Shown piece by piece: positions 6,636 to 13,628 of a DNA stretch of 23,096 nucleotides (the first letter of the stretch is position 1; the number at the start of each line of letters is the position of its first letter). The notes beneath the pieces are model-generated. The model had not been told where the DNA came from. It made no database searches and worked only from the letters and a program-made list of their open reading frames with translations. A program made the position numbers and the translations under genes. Source of the stretch: an uncultured Bacilli bacterium (lineage in GTDB: Bacteria > Bacillota_I > Bacilli_A > RF39 > UBA660); contig CALVPA010000069.1 of NCBI GenBank assembly GCA_944350395.1, positions 1 through 23,096 of the forward strand. The letters run 5' to 3'.

Positions 6636-7541
6636 ATGAAAAATTTTTTAATGTTTTACTATAATTTAGATGTAGATAATATAGAAATGCAAAGTAACGA
6701 CATCTATTCTTTCTATATCGATTACAATAAATTTTACTTATTAAGGATAAATAGGCCTAAAGAAGATATCGATTTAATTTATAAAATAGTAAGTGAAACT
6801 GTAAATAAGTATCACTATATTATTAAGAATAAATTCGGTACGATTTACACAGAGAATAATGGCAAAATGTTTATACTTTTAAAAATTAATGGGCCTATGA
6901 ATACTGAGGTTAATTTAATTGATATAATAAGCGACCAAATAGTTGTCAATGACGATTCTATGACTTTACTTAGTAGATCCAACTGGGGAGATTTGTGGTC
7001 GAGGAAGGTAGATTACTTGGAATACCAAATGAGCGAATTAGGAAAAAATCATCAAATCGCGATAAAAAGTTTTAGTTATTTTGTAGGTCTCGCAGAAAAT
7101 GCTATAGAATATTATAATCTTTTAAAAATTGATAAAATTCCATTAGTTTTATCACATAGAAGAATATTTTATCCAAATACCAGTTTAAACTATTATAATC
7201 CTTTAGATATCGTCATAGATTACAGAGTTAGAGATATAAGTGAGTATATAAAGTCATGCTTCTTTAACGGATATGATATAAAAAAAGATTTAGATTGGTT
7301 ATTTAGCAAAAATATACTCAGTCCACTAGAATACAATTTATTGTATTTAAGGTTACTATATCCATCTTATTATTTTGACGATTTAAATAAGGTTATCGAA
7401 AAAAATGAAGATGAAGATATTCTTTTAAAATACACTGATAAGATAAATGATTATGAAAAATTTCTCAAAGATATGTACTATGAAATTTCAAAAAAAAGTA
7501 CATTACTAAAAATCGATTGGATATTAAAAAGAAAATCATAA
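6636..7541 (+). CDS. YutH-like spore coat-associated protein (CotS/kinase-like fold)
   Basis: 301 residues, soluble. Segments match YutH and related spore coat proteins, a degenerate kinase-like family: FSYFVGLAENAIEYY (about 147-161), LSHRRIF (about 173-179), NPLDIVIDYRVRDISEYIK (about 189-207) and LSPLEYNLLYLRLLYPSYYFDD (about 230-251). Within this family DYRVRDISEYI is the remnant of the kinase metal-binding region, so catalysis is doubtful. The genomic setting with yunB, yutD and yutI supports the assignment. There is no Shine-Dalgarno before the ATG. The last six bases overlap the convergent nifU-like gene. Confidence 0.65.
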   Translation: MKNFLMFYYNLDVDNIEMQSNDIYSFYIDYNKFYLLRINRPKEDIDLIYKIVSETVNKYHYIIKNKFGTIYTENNGKMFILLKINGPMNTEVNLIDIISDQIVVNDDSMTLLSRSNWGDLWSRKVDYLEYQMSELGKNHQIAIKSFSYFVGLAENAIEYYNLLKIDKIPLVLSHRRIFYPNTSLNYYNPLDIVIDYRVRDISEYIKSCFFNGYDIKKDLDWLFSKNILSPLEYNLLYLRLLYPSYYFDDLNKVIEKNEDEDILLKYTDKINDYEKFLKDMYYEISKKSTLLKIDWILKRKS

Positions 7542-7562
7542 AGGAGTATTTATGATTTTCTT
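7529..7562. terminator. Bidirectional hairpin at convergent gene ends
   Basis: A 14-bp perfect inverted repeat (7529-7542 with 7549-7562) with a 6-base loop. It contains both stop codons of the convergent yutH-like and nifU-like genes. The stem is AT-rich and the flanks are T-rich on each strand, so it probably terminates in both directions, less strongly than GC-rich stems. Confidence 0.65.
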
Positions 7563-7808
7563 AACACTAGGAACTTTTTCTTGTATAGCACCTAAAAGAC
7601 CATTTTCTAAAGTTTCATCTTGCATCATACACATAGCACATGCGCCGTGCATTTTGACATATAAAGTGGCTGTTTCTTCATCATATTTGATAAATTCTAT
7701 ATCGCCACCATCCATATTTAAAAAAGGTCTTATATCGTCGATTATTTTTATAATTTCCTTTACATCAGCGCTATAATTTTTAGTATCTACCTTATTAGTT
7801 TTATTCAT
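7536..7808 (-). CDS. yutI: NifU C-terminal-domain Fe-S scaffold protein (YutI)
   Basis: 90 residues, a stand-alone NifU-like domain. RPFLNMDGGDIEFI (about 27-40) and GACAMCMMQDETLENG (about 55-70) carry the signature, with the cluster-binding pair C57 and C60. Such proteins assemble and hand over Fe-S clusters. The residues usually read as GxCxxCPxSxxT; here Met-Met-Gln-Asp-Glu-Thr follows, a mild variation also seen in Bacillus YutI. GGTGA about 6 bases before the ATG supports the start. It overlaps the convergent yutH-like gene by 6 bases. Confidence 0.88.
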   Translation of the reverse strand: MNKTNKVDTKNYSADVKEIIKIIDDIRPFLNMDGGDIEFIKYDEETATLYVKMHGACAMCMMQDETLENGLLGAIQEKVPSVKKIINTPL

Positions 7809-7832
7809 ATCTTCACCAAATTACTGTCCTAT

Positions 7833-7861
7833 AGTATAACAAATTATCAAAAAAGTGTCAA
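7833..7861 (-). promoter_or_regulatory. Strong promoter for yutI
   Basis: On minus: consensus TTGACA (7861-7856), a 17-base spacer and TATACT (7838-7833) preceded by TGT. Confidence 0.85.
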
Positions 7862-7863
7862 AT

Positions 7864-7892
7864 TTTACTTTTTAAATCATGTGTGCTATAAT
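7864..7892 (+). promoter_or_regulatory. Promoter for the S1-domain gene
   Basis: TTTACT (7864-7869), a 17-base spacer and TATAAT (7887-7892) preceded by TGC. Its -35 is only 2 bases from the -35 of the divergent yutI promoter. Confidence 0.8.
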
Positions 7893-7915
7893 ACTTCTCA
7901 CGAGGTGTATTATTT

Positions 7916-8269
7916 ATGAATTACCACACCGGTGATATTATTAAAGTCACTGTGACAAATATTGAGAATTATGGAATATTTGTTAAAGTCGATGAAGAAT
8001 ATAACGGTATGATACATATTTCGGAGATGTCTGATAAATTTGTATCTAATGTGAGAAATTTTGCCTTTATTGGTGAAACTATATATGCAAAGATAATGGA
8101 TGTCGATAACGACAAATGCCAAATAAAATTATCGATAAAATCTATAGATTATAGGCTAACTAATAAAAAAGGTAGATTAATGGAAAGTCCAAATGGATTT
8201 AGTAAATTAAAAGAACTACTTCCAATTTGGATTGAGAATAAGCTCCAAGAGATAGAATTGAACGGATAA
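7916..8269 (+). CDS. S1-domain RNA-binding protein (YugI/CvfD-like)
   Basis: 117 residues. Residues about 1-75 form one S1 domain: GDIIKVTVTNIENYGIFVKVDEEYNGMIHISEMSD, then GETIYAKIMDVDNDKCQIKLSIK, with the aromatic/His RNA-binding face (Y20, F23, H35). A short basic and helical C-terminal tail follows. The length and arrangement match general stress protein 13/CvfD, a ribosome-associated regulator in Bacilli. GAGGTG lies upstream of the ATG. It is followed about 80 bases later by the tRNA cluster, which has its own promoter. Confidence 0.85.
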   Translation: MNYHTGDIIKVTVTNIENYGIFVKVDEEYNGMIHISEMSDKFVSNVRNFAFIGETIYAKIMDVDNDKCQIKLSIKSIDYRLTNKKGRLMESPNGFSKLKELLPIWIENKLQEIELNG

Positions 8270-8303
8270 TAAGTCGAATTTTTGAATAAATTCACAAAAA
8301 ATC

Positions 8304-8332
8304 TTGACATAAAAGGACTTAAATGTTATATT
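8304..8332 (+). promoter_or_regulatory. Promoter of the Val-Thr-Tyr-Gln-Lys tRNA operon
   Basis: Consensus TTGACA (8304-8309), a 17-base spacer and TATATT (8327-8332) preceded by TGT, 20 bases before the first tRNA. Confidence 0.85.
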
Positions 8333-8351
8333 TAGTTTGTCCTATCTTTAC

Positions 8352-8428
8352 GGGCGCTTAGCTCAGTTGGTTAGAGCACCTGCCTTACAAGCAGGGGGTC
8401 ATAGGTTCGAGTCCTATAGCGCCCACCA
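8352..8428 (+). tRNA. tRNA-Val (UAC)
   Basis: Acceptor arms GGGCGCT and AGCGCCC pair fully. The anticodon loop CTTACAA reads TAC. The T loop is TTCGAGT and CCA is encoded. Confidence 0.97.
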
Positions 8429-8435
8429 TTTTTTT

Positions 8436-8511
8436 GCCGACATAGCGTAACTGGCAGCGCAACTGACTTGTAATCAGTAGGTTGGGGGTTCGACTCCCTC
8501 TGTCGGCACCA
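8436..8511 (+). tRNA. tRNA-Thr (UGU)
   Basis: Acceptor arms GCCGACA and TGTCGGC pair. The anticodon loop CTTGTAA reads TGT. The T loop is TTCGACT and CCA is encoded. Confidence 0.97.
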
Positions 8512-8521
8512 TTTTTATGTT

Positions 8522-8605
8522 GGAGGGATAGCGAAGTGGTCAAACGCGGCAGACTGTAAATCTGTTCCTTAGGGTTCCATGGTTCAAATCCATGTCCCTC
8601 CACCA
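8522..8605 (+). tRNA. tRNA-Tyr (GUA)
   Basis: Acceptor arms GGAGGGA and TCCCTCC pair. The anticodon loop CTGTAAA reads GTA. The long variable arm is that of a bacterial tRNA-Tyr, and CCA is encoded. Confidence 0.97.
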
Positions 8606-8614
8606 CTTTTGAAT

Positions 8615-8690
8615 TGCCTTGTAGCCAAGTGGTAAGGCATCAGACTTTGACTCTGACATTCCGGTGGTTCGAGTCCACCCAAGGCAACCA
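8615..8690 (+). tRNA. tRNA-Gln (UUG)
   Basis: Acceptor arms TGCCTTG and CAAGGCA pair. The anticodon loop CTTTGAC reads TTG, and CCA is encoded. Confidence 0.96.
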
Positions 8691-8694
8691 TTAT

Positions 8695-8770
8695 GTTCCG
8701 CTAGCTCAGTCGGTAGAGCATTTGACTTTTAATCAAAGGGTCATGAGTTCGAATCTCATGCGGGACACCA
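8695..8770 (+). tRNA. tRNA-Lys (UUU)
   Basis: Acceptor arms GTTCCGC and GCGGGAC pair with one G-U. The anticodon loop CTTTTAA reads TTT, and CCA is encoded. Confidence 0.96.
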
Positions 8771-8780
8771 TAAAAAAAAT

Positions 8781-8808
8781 AAAGTTTGTGATTTCACAAA
8801 CTTTTTTT
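8781..8808 (+). terminator. Terminator of the five-tRNA operon
   Basis: A 10-bp perfect stem AAAGTTTGTG with CACAAACTTT, loop ATTT, in a run of seven T. Confidence 0.9.
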
Positions 8809-8842
8809 ATTGCATCATAATTTGATATAAATTTAAATAATT

Positions 8843-8862
8843 AAAAAAGCCTCTAAAGGCTT
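8843..8862 (-). terminator. Terminator of the Leu-Pro tRNA operon
   Basis: On minus: AAGCCT, loop TTAG, AGGCTT continuing into a run of T (A-run 8843-8848 on plus). Confidence 0.85.
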
Positions 8863-8873
8863 AATATTTTAAA

Positions 8874-8950
8874 TGGTCGAGAAGACAGGATTCGAACCTG
8901 CGACCCCCTGGTCCCAAACCAGGTGCACTACCAAGCTGTGCTACTTCTCG
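8874..8950 (-). tRNA. tRNA-Pro (UGG)
   Basis: On minus, acceptor arms CGAGAAG and CTTCTCG pair. The anticodon loop TTTGGGA reads TGG between CCTGG and CCAGG, and CCA is encoded. Confidence 0.97.
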
Positions 8951-8957
8951 ATTAAGA

Positions 8958-9046
8958 TGGTGCCCACGGCCGGACTTGAACCGGCACGGGTTATTATGCC
9001 CGCAGGATTTTAAGTCCTGTGCGTCTACCTATTCCGCCACATGGGC
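8958..9046 (-). tRNA. tRNA-Leu (UAA)
   Basis: On minus, acceptor arms GCCCATG and CGTGGGC pair with one G-U. The anticodon loop CTTAAAA reads TAA. It is a class II tRNA with a long variable arm, and CCA is encoded. It is the first gene of the Leu-Pro unit. TrmL, encoded in this window, modifies the wobble base of this tRNA type in other bacteria. Confidence 0.97.
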
Positions 9047-9076
9047 AGGCACTGTCTTAATTGCTAAGACTATTTG

Positions 9077-9105
9077 AGTATATAATATTTTATGCTTTTT
9101 TGCAA
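9077..9105 (-). promoter_or_regulatory. Promoter of the Leu-Pro tRNA operon
   Basis: On minus: TTGCAA (9105-9100), a 17-base spacer and TATACT (9082-9077). A 6-bp inverted repeat (9054-9059 with 9065-9070) lies just downstream, at the predicted 5' end of the precursor. Confidence 0.75.
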
Positions 9106-9146
9106 GTGTTTTTTCAAATAATTACCTTAAAATAGTAAAATAGAGG

Positions 9147-9176
9147 TTGACACTTTAAAATTAATTGTGTTATAAT
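9147..9176 (+). promoter_or_regulatory. Promoter of the Ser-fMet-Asp-Phe tRNA operon
   Basis: Consensus TTGACA (9147-9152), an 18-base spacer and TATAAT (9171-9176) preceded by TGT. Confidence 0.88.
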
Positions 9177-9209
9177 CTACTTGTCACTTAAGAAAACGAG
9201 TTGACAAAT

Positions 9210-9300
9210 GGAGAAATACCCAAGTCTGGTTGAAGGGACTGGTCTTGAAAACCAGAAGGTCGGAAACGGCGCGGGGGTTCGAATCCCTCTTTCTCCGCCA
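9210..9300 (+). tRNA. tRNA-Ser (UGA)
   Basis: Acceptor arms GGAGAAA and TTTCTCC pair, with discriminator G. The anticodon loop CTTGAAA reads TGA. It has a class II long variable arm, and CCA is encoded. Confidence 0.97.
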
Positions 9301-9318
9301 TTAATTTTATTTGTTTAT

Positions 9319-9393
9319 CGCGGGATGGAGCAGCGGTAGCTCGCTGGGCTCATAACCCAGAGGTCGTAGGTTCAAATCCTTCTCCCGCAACCA
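9319..9393 (+). tRNA. Initiator tRNA-fMet (CAU)
   Basis: Acceptor arms CGCGGGA and TCCCGCA leave the C1-A72 mismatch diagnostic of bacterial initiator tRNA. The anticodon stem has the three G-C pairs (GGG/CCC) needed for P-site entry, the anticodon is CAT, and CCA is encoded. Confidence 0.96.
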
Positions 9394-9394
9394 T

Positions 9395-9471
9395 GGTTCG
9401 TTAGTCTAGTGGTCTATGACGCCTGCCTGTCACGCAGGAGATCACGGGTTCAAATCCCGTACGAACCGCCA
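9395..9471 (+). tRNA. tRNA-Asp (GUC)
   Basis: Acceptor arms GGTTCGT and ACGAACC pair, with discriminator G. The anticodon loop CTGTCAC reads GTC, and CCA is encoded. It begins one base after the previous tRNA's CCA. Confidence 0.97.
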
Positions 9472-9478
9472 TTTTTTT

Positions 9479-9554
<76 letters not shown>

Positions 9555-9565
9555 TAAAAAAATTA

Positions 9566-9584
9566 CCTCAGATGAGGCTTTTTT
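9566..9584 (+). terminator. Terminator of the Ser-fMet-Asp-Phe operon
   Basis: CCTC, loop AGAT, GAGG, C, then six T. The stem is short; flanking A and T runs may extend the pairing. Confidence 0.7.
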
Positions 9585-9606
9585 ATTTGTATTTTATTTC
9601 GAATAC

Positions 9607-9634
9607 TTGAAAAGATGTAAAATTGTGCTATAAT
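9607..9634 (+). promoter_or_regulatory. Promoter of the tRNA-Arg gene
   Basis: TTGAAA (9607-9612), a 16-base spacer and TATAAT (9629-9634) preceded by TGC. Confidence 0.75.
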
Positions 9635-9654
9635 ATATCTAGTTTTAATTTTTT

Positions 9655-9731
9655 GCGCTCATAGCTCAATTGGATAGAGCGTTAGACTACGGATCTAAAG
9701 GTTGGGGGTTCGACTCCCTCTGGGCGCACCA
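9655..9731 (+). tRNA. tRNA-Arg (ACG, expected to be edited to ICG)
   Basis: Acceptor arms GCGCTCA and TGGGCGC pair with one G-U. The anticodon loop CTACGGA reads ACG, whose A34 is normally deaminated to inosine by TadA. CCA is encoded. It is a single-gene unit. Confidence 0.97.
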
Positions 9732-9743
9732 TAATGAATGTTG

Positions 9744-9768
9744 AGAACTGCTAAGCGGTTCTTTTTTT
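9744..9768 (+). terminator. Terminator of tRNA-Arg
   Basis: An 8-bp stem AGAACTGC with GCGGTTCT (one G-U), loop TAA, seven T. The T-run reaches into the end of clpP on the opposite strand. In the minus direction there is no T-tract after the stem. Confidence 0.82.
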
Positions 9769-10339
9769 ATTCTAATATTTTATCGATTAAACCGTATTCT
9801 AGTGCTTCTTTAGCACTCATAAAATTATCTCTTTCTGTATCCTTATTTATTCGTTTAACAGTTTTATTTGTTAGTTTAGCTAATAGATTATTCATTTTAT
9901 CTCTTAATTTTAAAATTCTATCTGCTTGTATTTTGATAACAGTCGCTTGGCCTTCTGTTCCGCCTAAAACTTCGTGTATCATGACTTCTGAATTAGGAAG
10001 GGCATATCTTTTGCCTCTTGTTCCGGCAGCTAATAAAAATGATGCCATCGATGCCGCCATACCTACAACGATAGTTTCGACATCACTTTTGATATAATTC
10101 ATCGTATCGTAAATAGCTAAACCTGCTGTTACTGATCCACCGGGACTATTTATATAAATACATATATCCTCATTGTTTAGTGAATCTAAGTATAATAATT
10201 CGCTTATAACGATATTAGCACTATCGTCAGTTATTTCACCGCTTAAAAATATGATTCTGTCATTTAAAAGACGAGAATACAAATCATATGCCCTTTCTCC
10301 ATTACTGCTTCTTTCAACTACAGTAGGAATTAAGTTCAT
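9767..10339 (-). CDS. clpP: ATP-dependent Clp protease proteolytic subunit ClpP
   Basis: 190 residues, the usual length. It is the serine peptidase ring that degrades proteins unfolded by ClpX/ClpC in the cytoplasm. The N-terminal LIPTVVE...ERAYDLYSRLL segment and INSPGGSVTAGLAIYD are canonical. The triad is Ser97 (GMAASMAS), His122 (MIHE) and Asp171 (ERDNFMSA). The residue after the catalytic His is Glu where Gln is usual (MIHQPLGG). AGGTGA 7-8 bases before the ATG fixes the start. No CtsR-type heptad repeat was seen upstream and no clear promoter, so it may partly depend on the upstream ger operon or on a weak promoter. Confidence 0.97.
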   Translation of the reverse strand: MNLIPTVVERSSNGERAYDLYSRLLNDRIIFLSGEITDDSANIVISELLYLDSLNNEDICIYINSPGGSVTAGLAIYDTMNYIKSDVETIVVGMAASMASFLLAAGTRGKRYALPNSEVMIHEVLGGTEGQATVIKIQADRILKLRDKMNNLLAKLTNKTVKRINKDTERDNFMSAKEALEYGLIDKILE

Positions 10340-10388
10340 GTTTTTTCACCTAATAATATAATAGTCACTTTAGCCAAAAAATATACAG

Positions 10389-11300
10389 CTATCTTTTAGG
10401 AATTAATATCAAAAATAATAGAAATATAACTATATATGGCAAATAGTTATACAAAAACATTATTGTAAAGTTGTTCATACATATATAATTTACAATTAAG
10501 GTAATTAAAATTAATGTTCCTATTTCTATTTTTTTACTTTTAAAATTAATATTTTTAATGCTTTGTACGATTGTCAATATTAAATCTATTATTATCACAA
10601 AGCTGAATAAATTATCTACATTTGAGATAAAATTTAATATTTTTATTCTTTTTAAAACGACATATTCTGGATATCTATAAATGAGTACTTCTTTTAATCC
10701 AAGAACAGTTATTGAAAGAAAACCTATGATAAGGATTGTAAACATGCTTATAACATAATTTATAATCTTTTCTTTAGAAGTGCTTTCACTATCTAATACT
10801 ATAATCGGTGCCGTACTTATGAGAGCAAATACTATTATTCCCCATATAGTATCTAATACAGATGAATTAAATAGGGGATAAATATTACTTATTTTAACAT
10901 GTGGAACTAAACTCAGTACTTCAAATAAAAATGAAAATATGGAATAAATGAATAGTATTTGCGCAACTCTCGTTAAAGCATTATTTTCACATTTACTCAT
11001 AATATAACAAAGTACAAGAGTAAATATAGTTAAAAACAATAGAGGCGTATTTTCCAAATACAGAGTATGAGCAAAATTGATAAGGATTACAGACGTTATT
11101 ATTGTTAAAACTATACCACATATATTTTTAATTATTTTATTATTATTAGTATTTTTTATGAAATATAGAATCAAAATTCCTAAAATTGTTCCTACCAAAA
11201 AAGCAATCCAAAAATTAGATTTAGTTAATTTAAATAAATATGATAGACCGATACCATAAAATAGACTTCTTCCAAAAAAATATGATGTTCTAGTTTTCAT
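10389..11300 (-). CDS. gerAB: Spore germinant receptor subunit B (GerAB/GerKB, APC-superfamily permease-like)
   Basis: 303 residues with about ten hydrophobic helices, consistent with the GerAB transporter-like fold that binds the germinant in the spore inner membrane. A family-like segment is YPEYVVLKRIKILNFISNVDNLFSFVIIIDL (about 202-232). It is shorter than the typical roughly 365 residues and divergent. Its position, as the third gene after gerAA and gerAC homologues with an 11-base overlap with gerAC, confirms the assignment. GGAG about 10 bases before the ATG lies inside gerAC. Confidence 0.85.
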   Translation of the reverse strand: MKTRTSYFFGRSLFYGIGLSYLFKLTKSNFWIAFLVGTILGILILYFIKNTNNNKIIKNICGIVLTIITSVILINFAHTLYLENTPLLFLTIFTLVLCYIMSKCENNALTRVAQILFIYSIFSFLFEVLSLVPHVKISNIYPLFNSSVLDTIWGIIVFALISTAPIIVLDSESTSKEKIINYVISMFTILIIGFLSITVLGLKEVLIYRYPEYVVLKRIKILNFISNVDNLFSFVIIIDLILTIVQSIKNINFKSKKIEIGTLILITLIVNYICMNNFTIMFLYNYLPYIVIFLLFLILIPKR

Positions 11301-12342
11301 AAGCTTCTTCTCCTACAGAATCAAAAATCAACCCTTTTTCATTTATCTTTAAATCTACATTTATATCGTAATCAATTGTTTTCCAAGTATCTTCATCGAC
11401 TGAATTTGGATAATATTTATAATATAGAAAATTAAAATTATATATATCTTTATTTAAATTTTTTGCATATTCTAAACACTTGTAAAAATAATCTTTTACA
11501 TATGTTTCCAATTCTTTTTCGATATTATTTATATTTACATCTATTTTTGTCTTTTCTGAATTGAGATTTAAAATTCGAGCATTACCAGCTAAACTGACTT
11601 CTATTTTATTTTTATCAACTTTGGTGTCAGCCTTATATTCATATATATCGAAGCTGTCTTTTGAGTCAATTTGAAAAGTAGAACTGTAATTATTCAAAAC
11701 ATTCATAAATAAAACCGCTTTTTCATCTAATTTTAGTTCTAATTTATTGTTAGATATGAGAAAATTATCACTTAAAGTTAAATTATCATTATCTATTTGA
11801 ATACTTCCCAAGACATAATTATTGTTATTCAAATAATTGTCCAGTATTTCTCGATAATTGTTAACAATGTATTTTGCATTTTTATTTTCACTATTTTCGA
11901 TAATCTTTTTAATATTTTCACCAATGGATAATTTATTTTTAGGTTCGTATTTTATTATTTCGTTTATATCATTCGATATCAAAATATAAAAATCTTTTCT
12001 ATAATCGACATCTCTAGTAAAATAATCGTAAAGGTTTTCTAACTTATCTTTAGCAACCTCTTCACTTATTATTACTGTGTACATGTGGCTAAAATAAGGT
12101 ATTAAAAACGCATTACTAAAACAGTTATTTATACTGCTTTCTATAGTTTTACCACTACCGTTAAACATATAAGACACTTCTTTGCTCGACTCATTTGTAT
12201 TTAATATTTCTAGAGTAGTAACAAACTCCTCATCTTTGTAATCTATAAACATTGTTGAGACAATGCCTAGTTCATTTAATTCATTGTAGTCATAACATCC
12301 ACTTAATAAAAGTAGCAATAATATTAATAAAATTTTTTTCAT
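11290..12342 (-). CDS. gerAC: Spore germinant receptor subunit C lipoprotein (Ger(x)C family)
   Basis: 350 residues. A lipoprotein signal peptide ends in LLSGC with the lipidated Cys at 16, followed by YDYNELNELGIVS, the family hallmark (usually W/Y-D-x-x-E-L). The rest is an extracytoplasmic three-domain region with LSIGENIKKIIENSENK in the middle and a C-terminal domain including EKELETYVKDYFYKCLEYAKNLNKDI. It attaches to the outer face of the spore inner membrane and is required for receptor function. GAGGG precedes the ATG, which overlaps the gerAA stop (ATGA), indicating translational coupling. Confidence 0.93.
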   Translation of the reverse strand: MKKILLILLLLLLSGCYDYNELNELGIVSTMFIDYKDEEFVTTLEILNTNESSKEVSYMFNGSGKTIESSINNCFSNAFLIPYFSHMYTVIISEEVAKDKLENLYDYFTRDVDYRKDFYILISNDINEIIKYEPKNKLSIGENIKKIIENSENKNAKYIVNNYREILDNYLNNNNYVLGSIQIDNDNLTLSDNFLISNNKLELKLDEKAVLFMNVLNNYSSTFQIDSKDSFDIYEYKADTKVDKNKIEVSLAGNARILNLNSEKTKIDVNINNIEKELETYVKDYFYKCLEYAKNLNKDIYNFNFLYYKYYPNSVDEDTWKTIDYDINVDLKINEKGLIFDSVGEEAYEN

Positions 12343-13613
12343 ATATAACTTCCCTCATAAACTTTCACATTGGCTAGTTCGATTAGACAAAGAATAATTG
12401 CTAAACTTAATCCGTATAACCCTAACAAACTAGATGTTATTAAAAATGTTACGCGCATAATTCTGATGGCCCAAACTAACTTGATTTCTGTAAATATTAA
12501 GTTAGTAATAAAAGTTATCGCGATAATTATGATCATGATTGGGCTTACAATTCCAGCATTGACTGCAGCATCGCCCAATATGAGAGCTCCTAATATCGAA
12601 GCCGAACTTCCGTAACTACTTGGAAACCGAATATCAGTCTCTCTTAAAATTTCACAGACAAACAACATAATAAATGCTTCAATTATAGCAGGGAATGGAA
12701 CACCACTTCGCTGTTCGCTAAAATTTATTAGTAGGCTCGTAGGTATAGCTTCTTGGTTAAAATTTATCAGTGCTATATAAATTGCGGGTGTCAGTACAGT
12801 CAAAATAAAGCATAAATATCTTAAAATTATTACAAACTTATCAGTAGTAGAAGGATTTATAAAATCTTTTAATTTTGCATCTAATATTAACACAAAAGGA
12901 GTGTTATCAATAAGTAATACGGCATAACCTTTTAACAAGAACTGAGATACAATAGCGGGTTTTTCAGTTTTAAAAATAGTTGGAAATACTTTGTTTGATT
13001 CTATATTCTTACTTATATCGAAAGAATCCACTACATCTTTAAATCTATGTTTATTTAAATTGTTTTTAATCTTGTTTATAGTTTTATTGCTAACTTTATC
13101 CTTTATATATATAAGACTAATCTTAGTTTTAGTGTATTCTCCTACATCAACACTATCACATATCAAGTTTTTAGATTTTACTCTTCTTTTTATTAAACCG
13201 AGATTTTTTTGGTAGTTTTCACAAAAAGCATCTTTAGGTCCGTACATATTCGGTTCTGTTTGGGAATCAGTAATACCTCGATCAATGTTCGCTTTTACTT
13301 CTAGAGCCCAAATTTCTTTTTTAAATATGACTACACAAAAACCATTTTCTAAATAGTAAAAAATTTTCTCTTCACTTTCGACTTTAACTAACTTTGGACC
13401 ACTTAAAACTCTTTCGATATGGAATATTTTTTTACTAAAATTATTAGTGTCGTATAGATTTTTTAATACAAAATTATATATACTTCCAGAGTCACAAAGT
13501 GATTCAAAAAATAGAACATATACTTTGTCTTTCCAATTTACATCTATTTTACGTAAAATAAAGTCGGGATTATCTTTATAAAAATCTTTTATATATTGAA
13601 CACTCGAATTCAT
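12339..13613 (-). CDS. gerAA: Spore germinant receptor subunit A (GerAA family)
   Basis: 424 residues from the ATG at 13613, chosen because GGTGA lies 5 bases upstream; an in-frame ATG 12 bases earlier overlaps that site. The soluble N-terminal half (about 1-240) contains DSGSIYNFVLKNL, ISDSQ-like ITDSQTEPNMYGPKDAFCENYQKNLGLIKRRVKS (about 115-148) and LLKGYAVLLID, followed by about five membrane helices. The membrane part includes the signature EQRSGVPFPAIIEAFIMLFVCEILRE and DAAVNAGIVSPIMIIIIAIT. It is somewhat shorter than usual (about 480). GerAA oligomers form the ion-conducting core of the receptor. It is the first gene of the A-C-B operon. Confidence 0.94.
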   Translation of the reverse strand: MNSSVQYIKDFYKDNPDFILRKIDVNWKDKVYVLFFESLCDSGSIYNFVLKNLYDTNNFSKKIFHIERVLSGPKLVKVESEEKIFYYLENGFCVVIFKKEIWALEVKANIDRGITDSQTEPNMYGPKDAFCENYQKNLGLIKRRVKSKNLICDSVDVGEYTKTKISLIYIKDKVSNKTINKIKNNLNKHRFKDVVDSFDISKNIESNKVFPTIFKTEKPAIVSQFLLKGYAVLLIDNTPFVLILDAKLKDFINPSTTDKFVIILRYLCFILTVLTPAIYIALINFNQEAIPTSLLINFSEQRSGVPFPAIIEAFIMLFVCEILRETDIRFPSSYGSSASILGALILGDAAVNAGIVSPIMIIIIAITFITNLIFTEIKLVWAIRIMRVTFLITSSLLGLYGLSLAIILCLIELANVKVYEGSYI

Positions 13614-13628
13614 AAAATTCACCATTTT

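Noticed and set aside
7552..7776. Plus-strand frame with GGAG before an ATG opposite yutI
   Set aside because: It is antisense to a clear NifU-domain gene; the apparent ribosome site and ATG are part of the convergent terminator palindrome.
8271..8300. Inverted repeat GAATTT/AAATTC after the S1-domain gene as a terminator
   Set aside because: Weak AT stem not followed by a T-tract.
8314..8343. AGGAC/GTCCT repeat flanking the -10 of the first tRNA operon as an operator
   Set aside because: Only 5 bp with 20 bases between; expected by chance.
10340..10388. CtsR or HrcA heat-shock operator upstream of clpP
   Set aside because: No GGTCAAA-type direct repeats or CIRCE-like inverted repeat are present.
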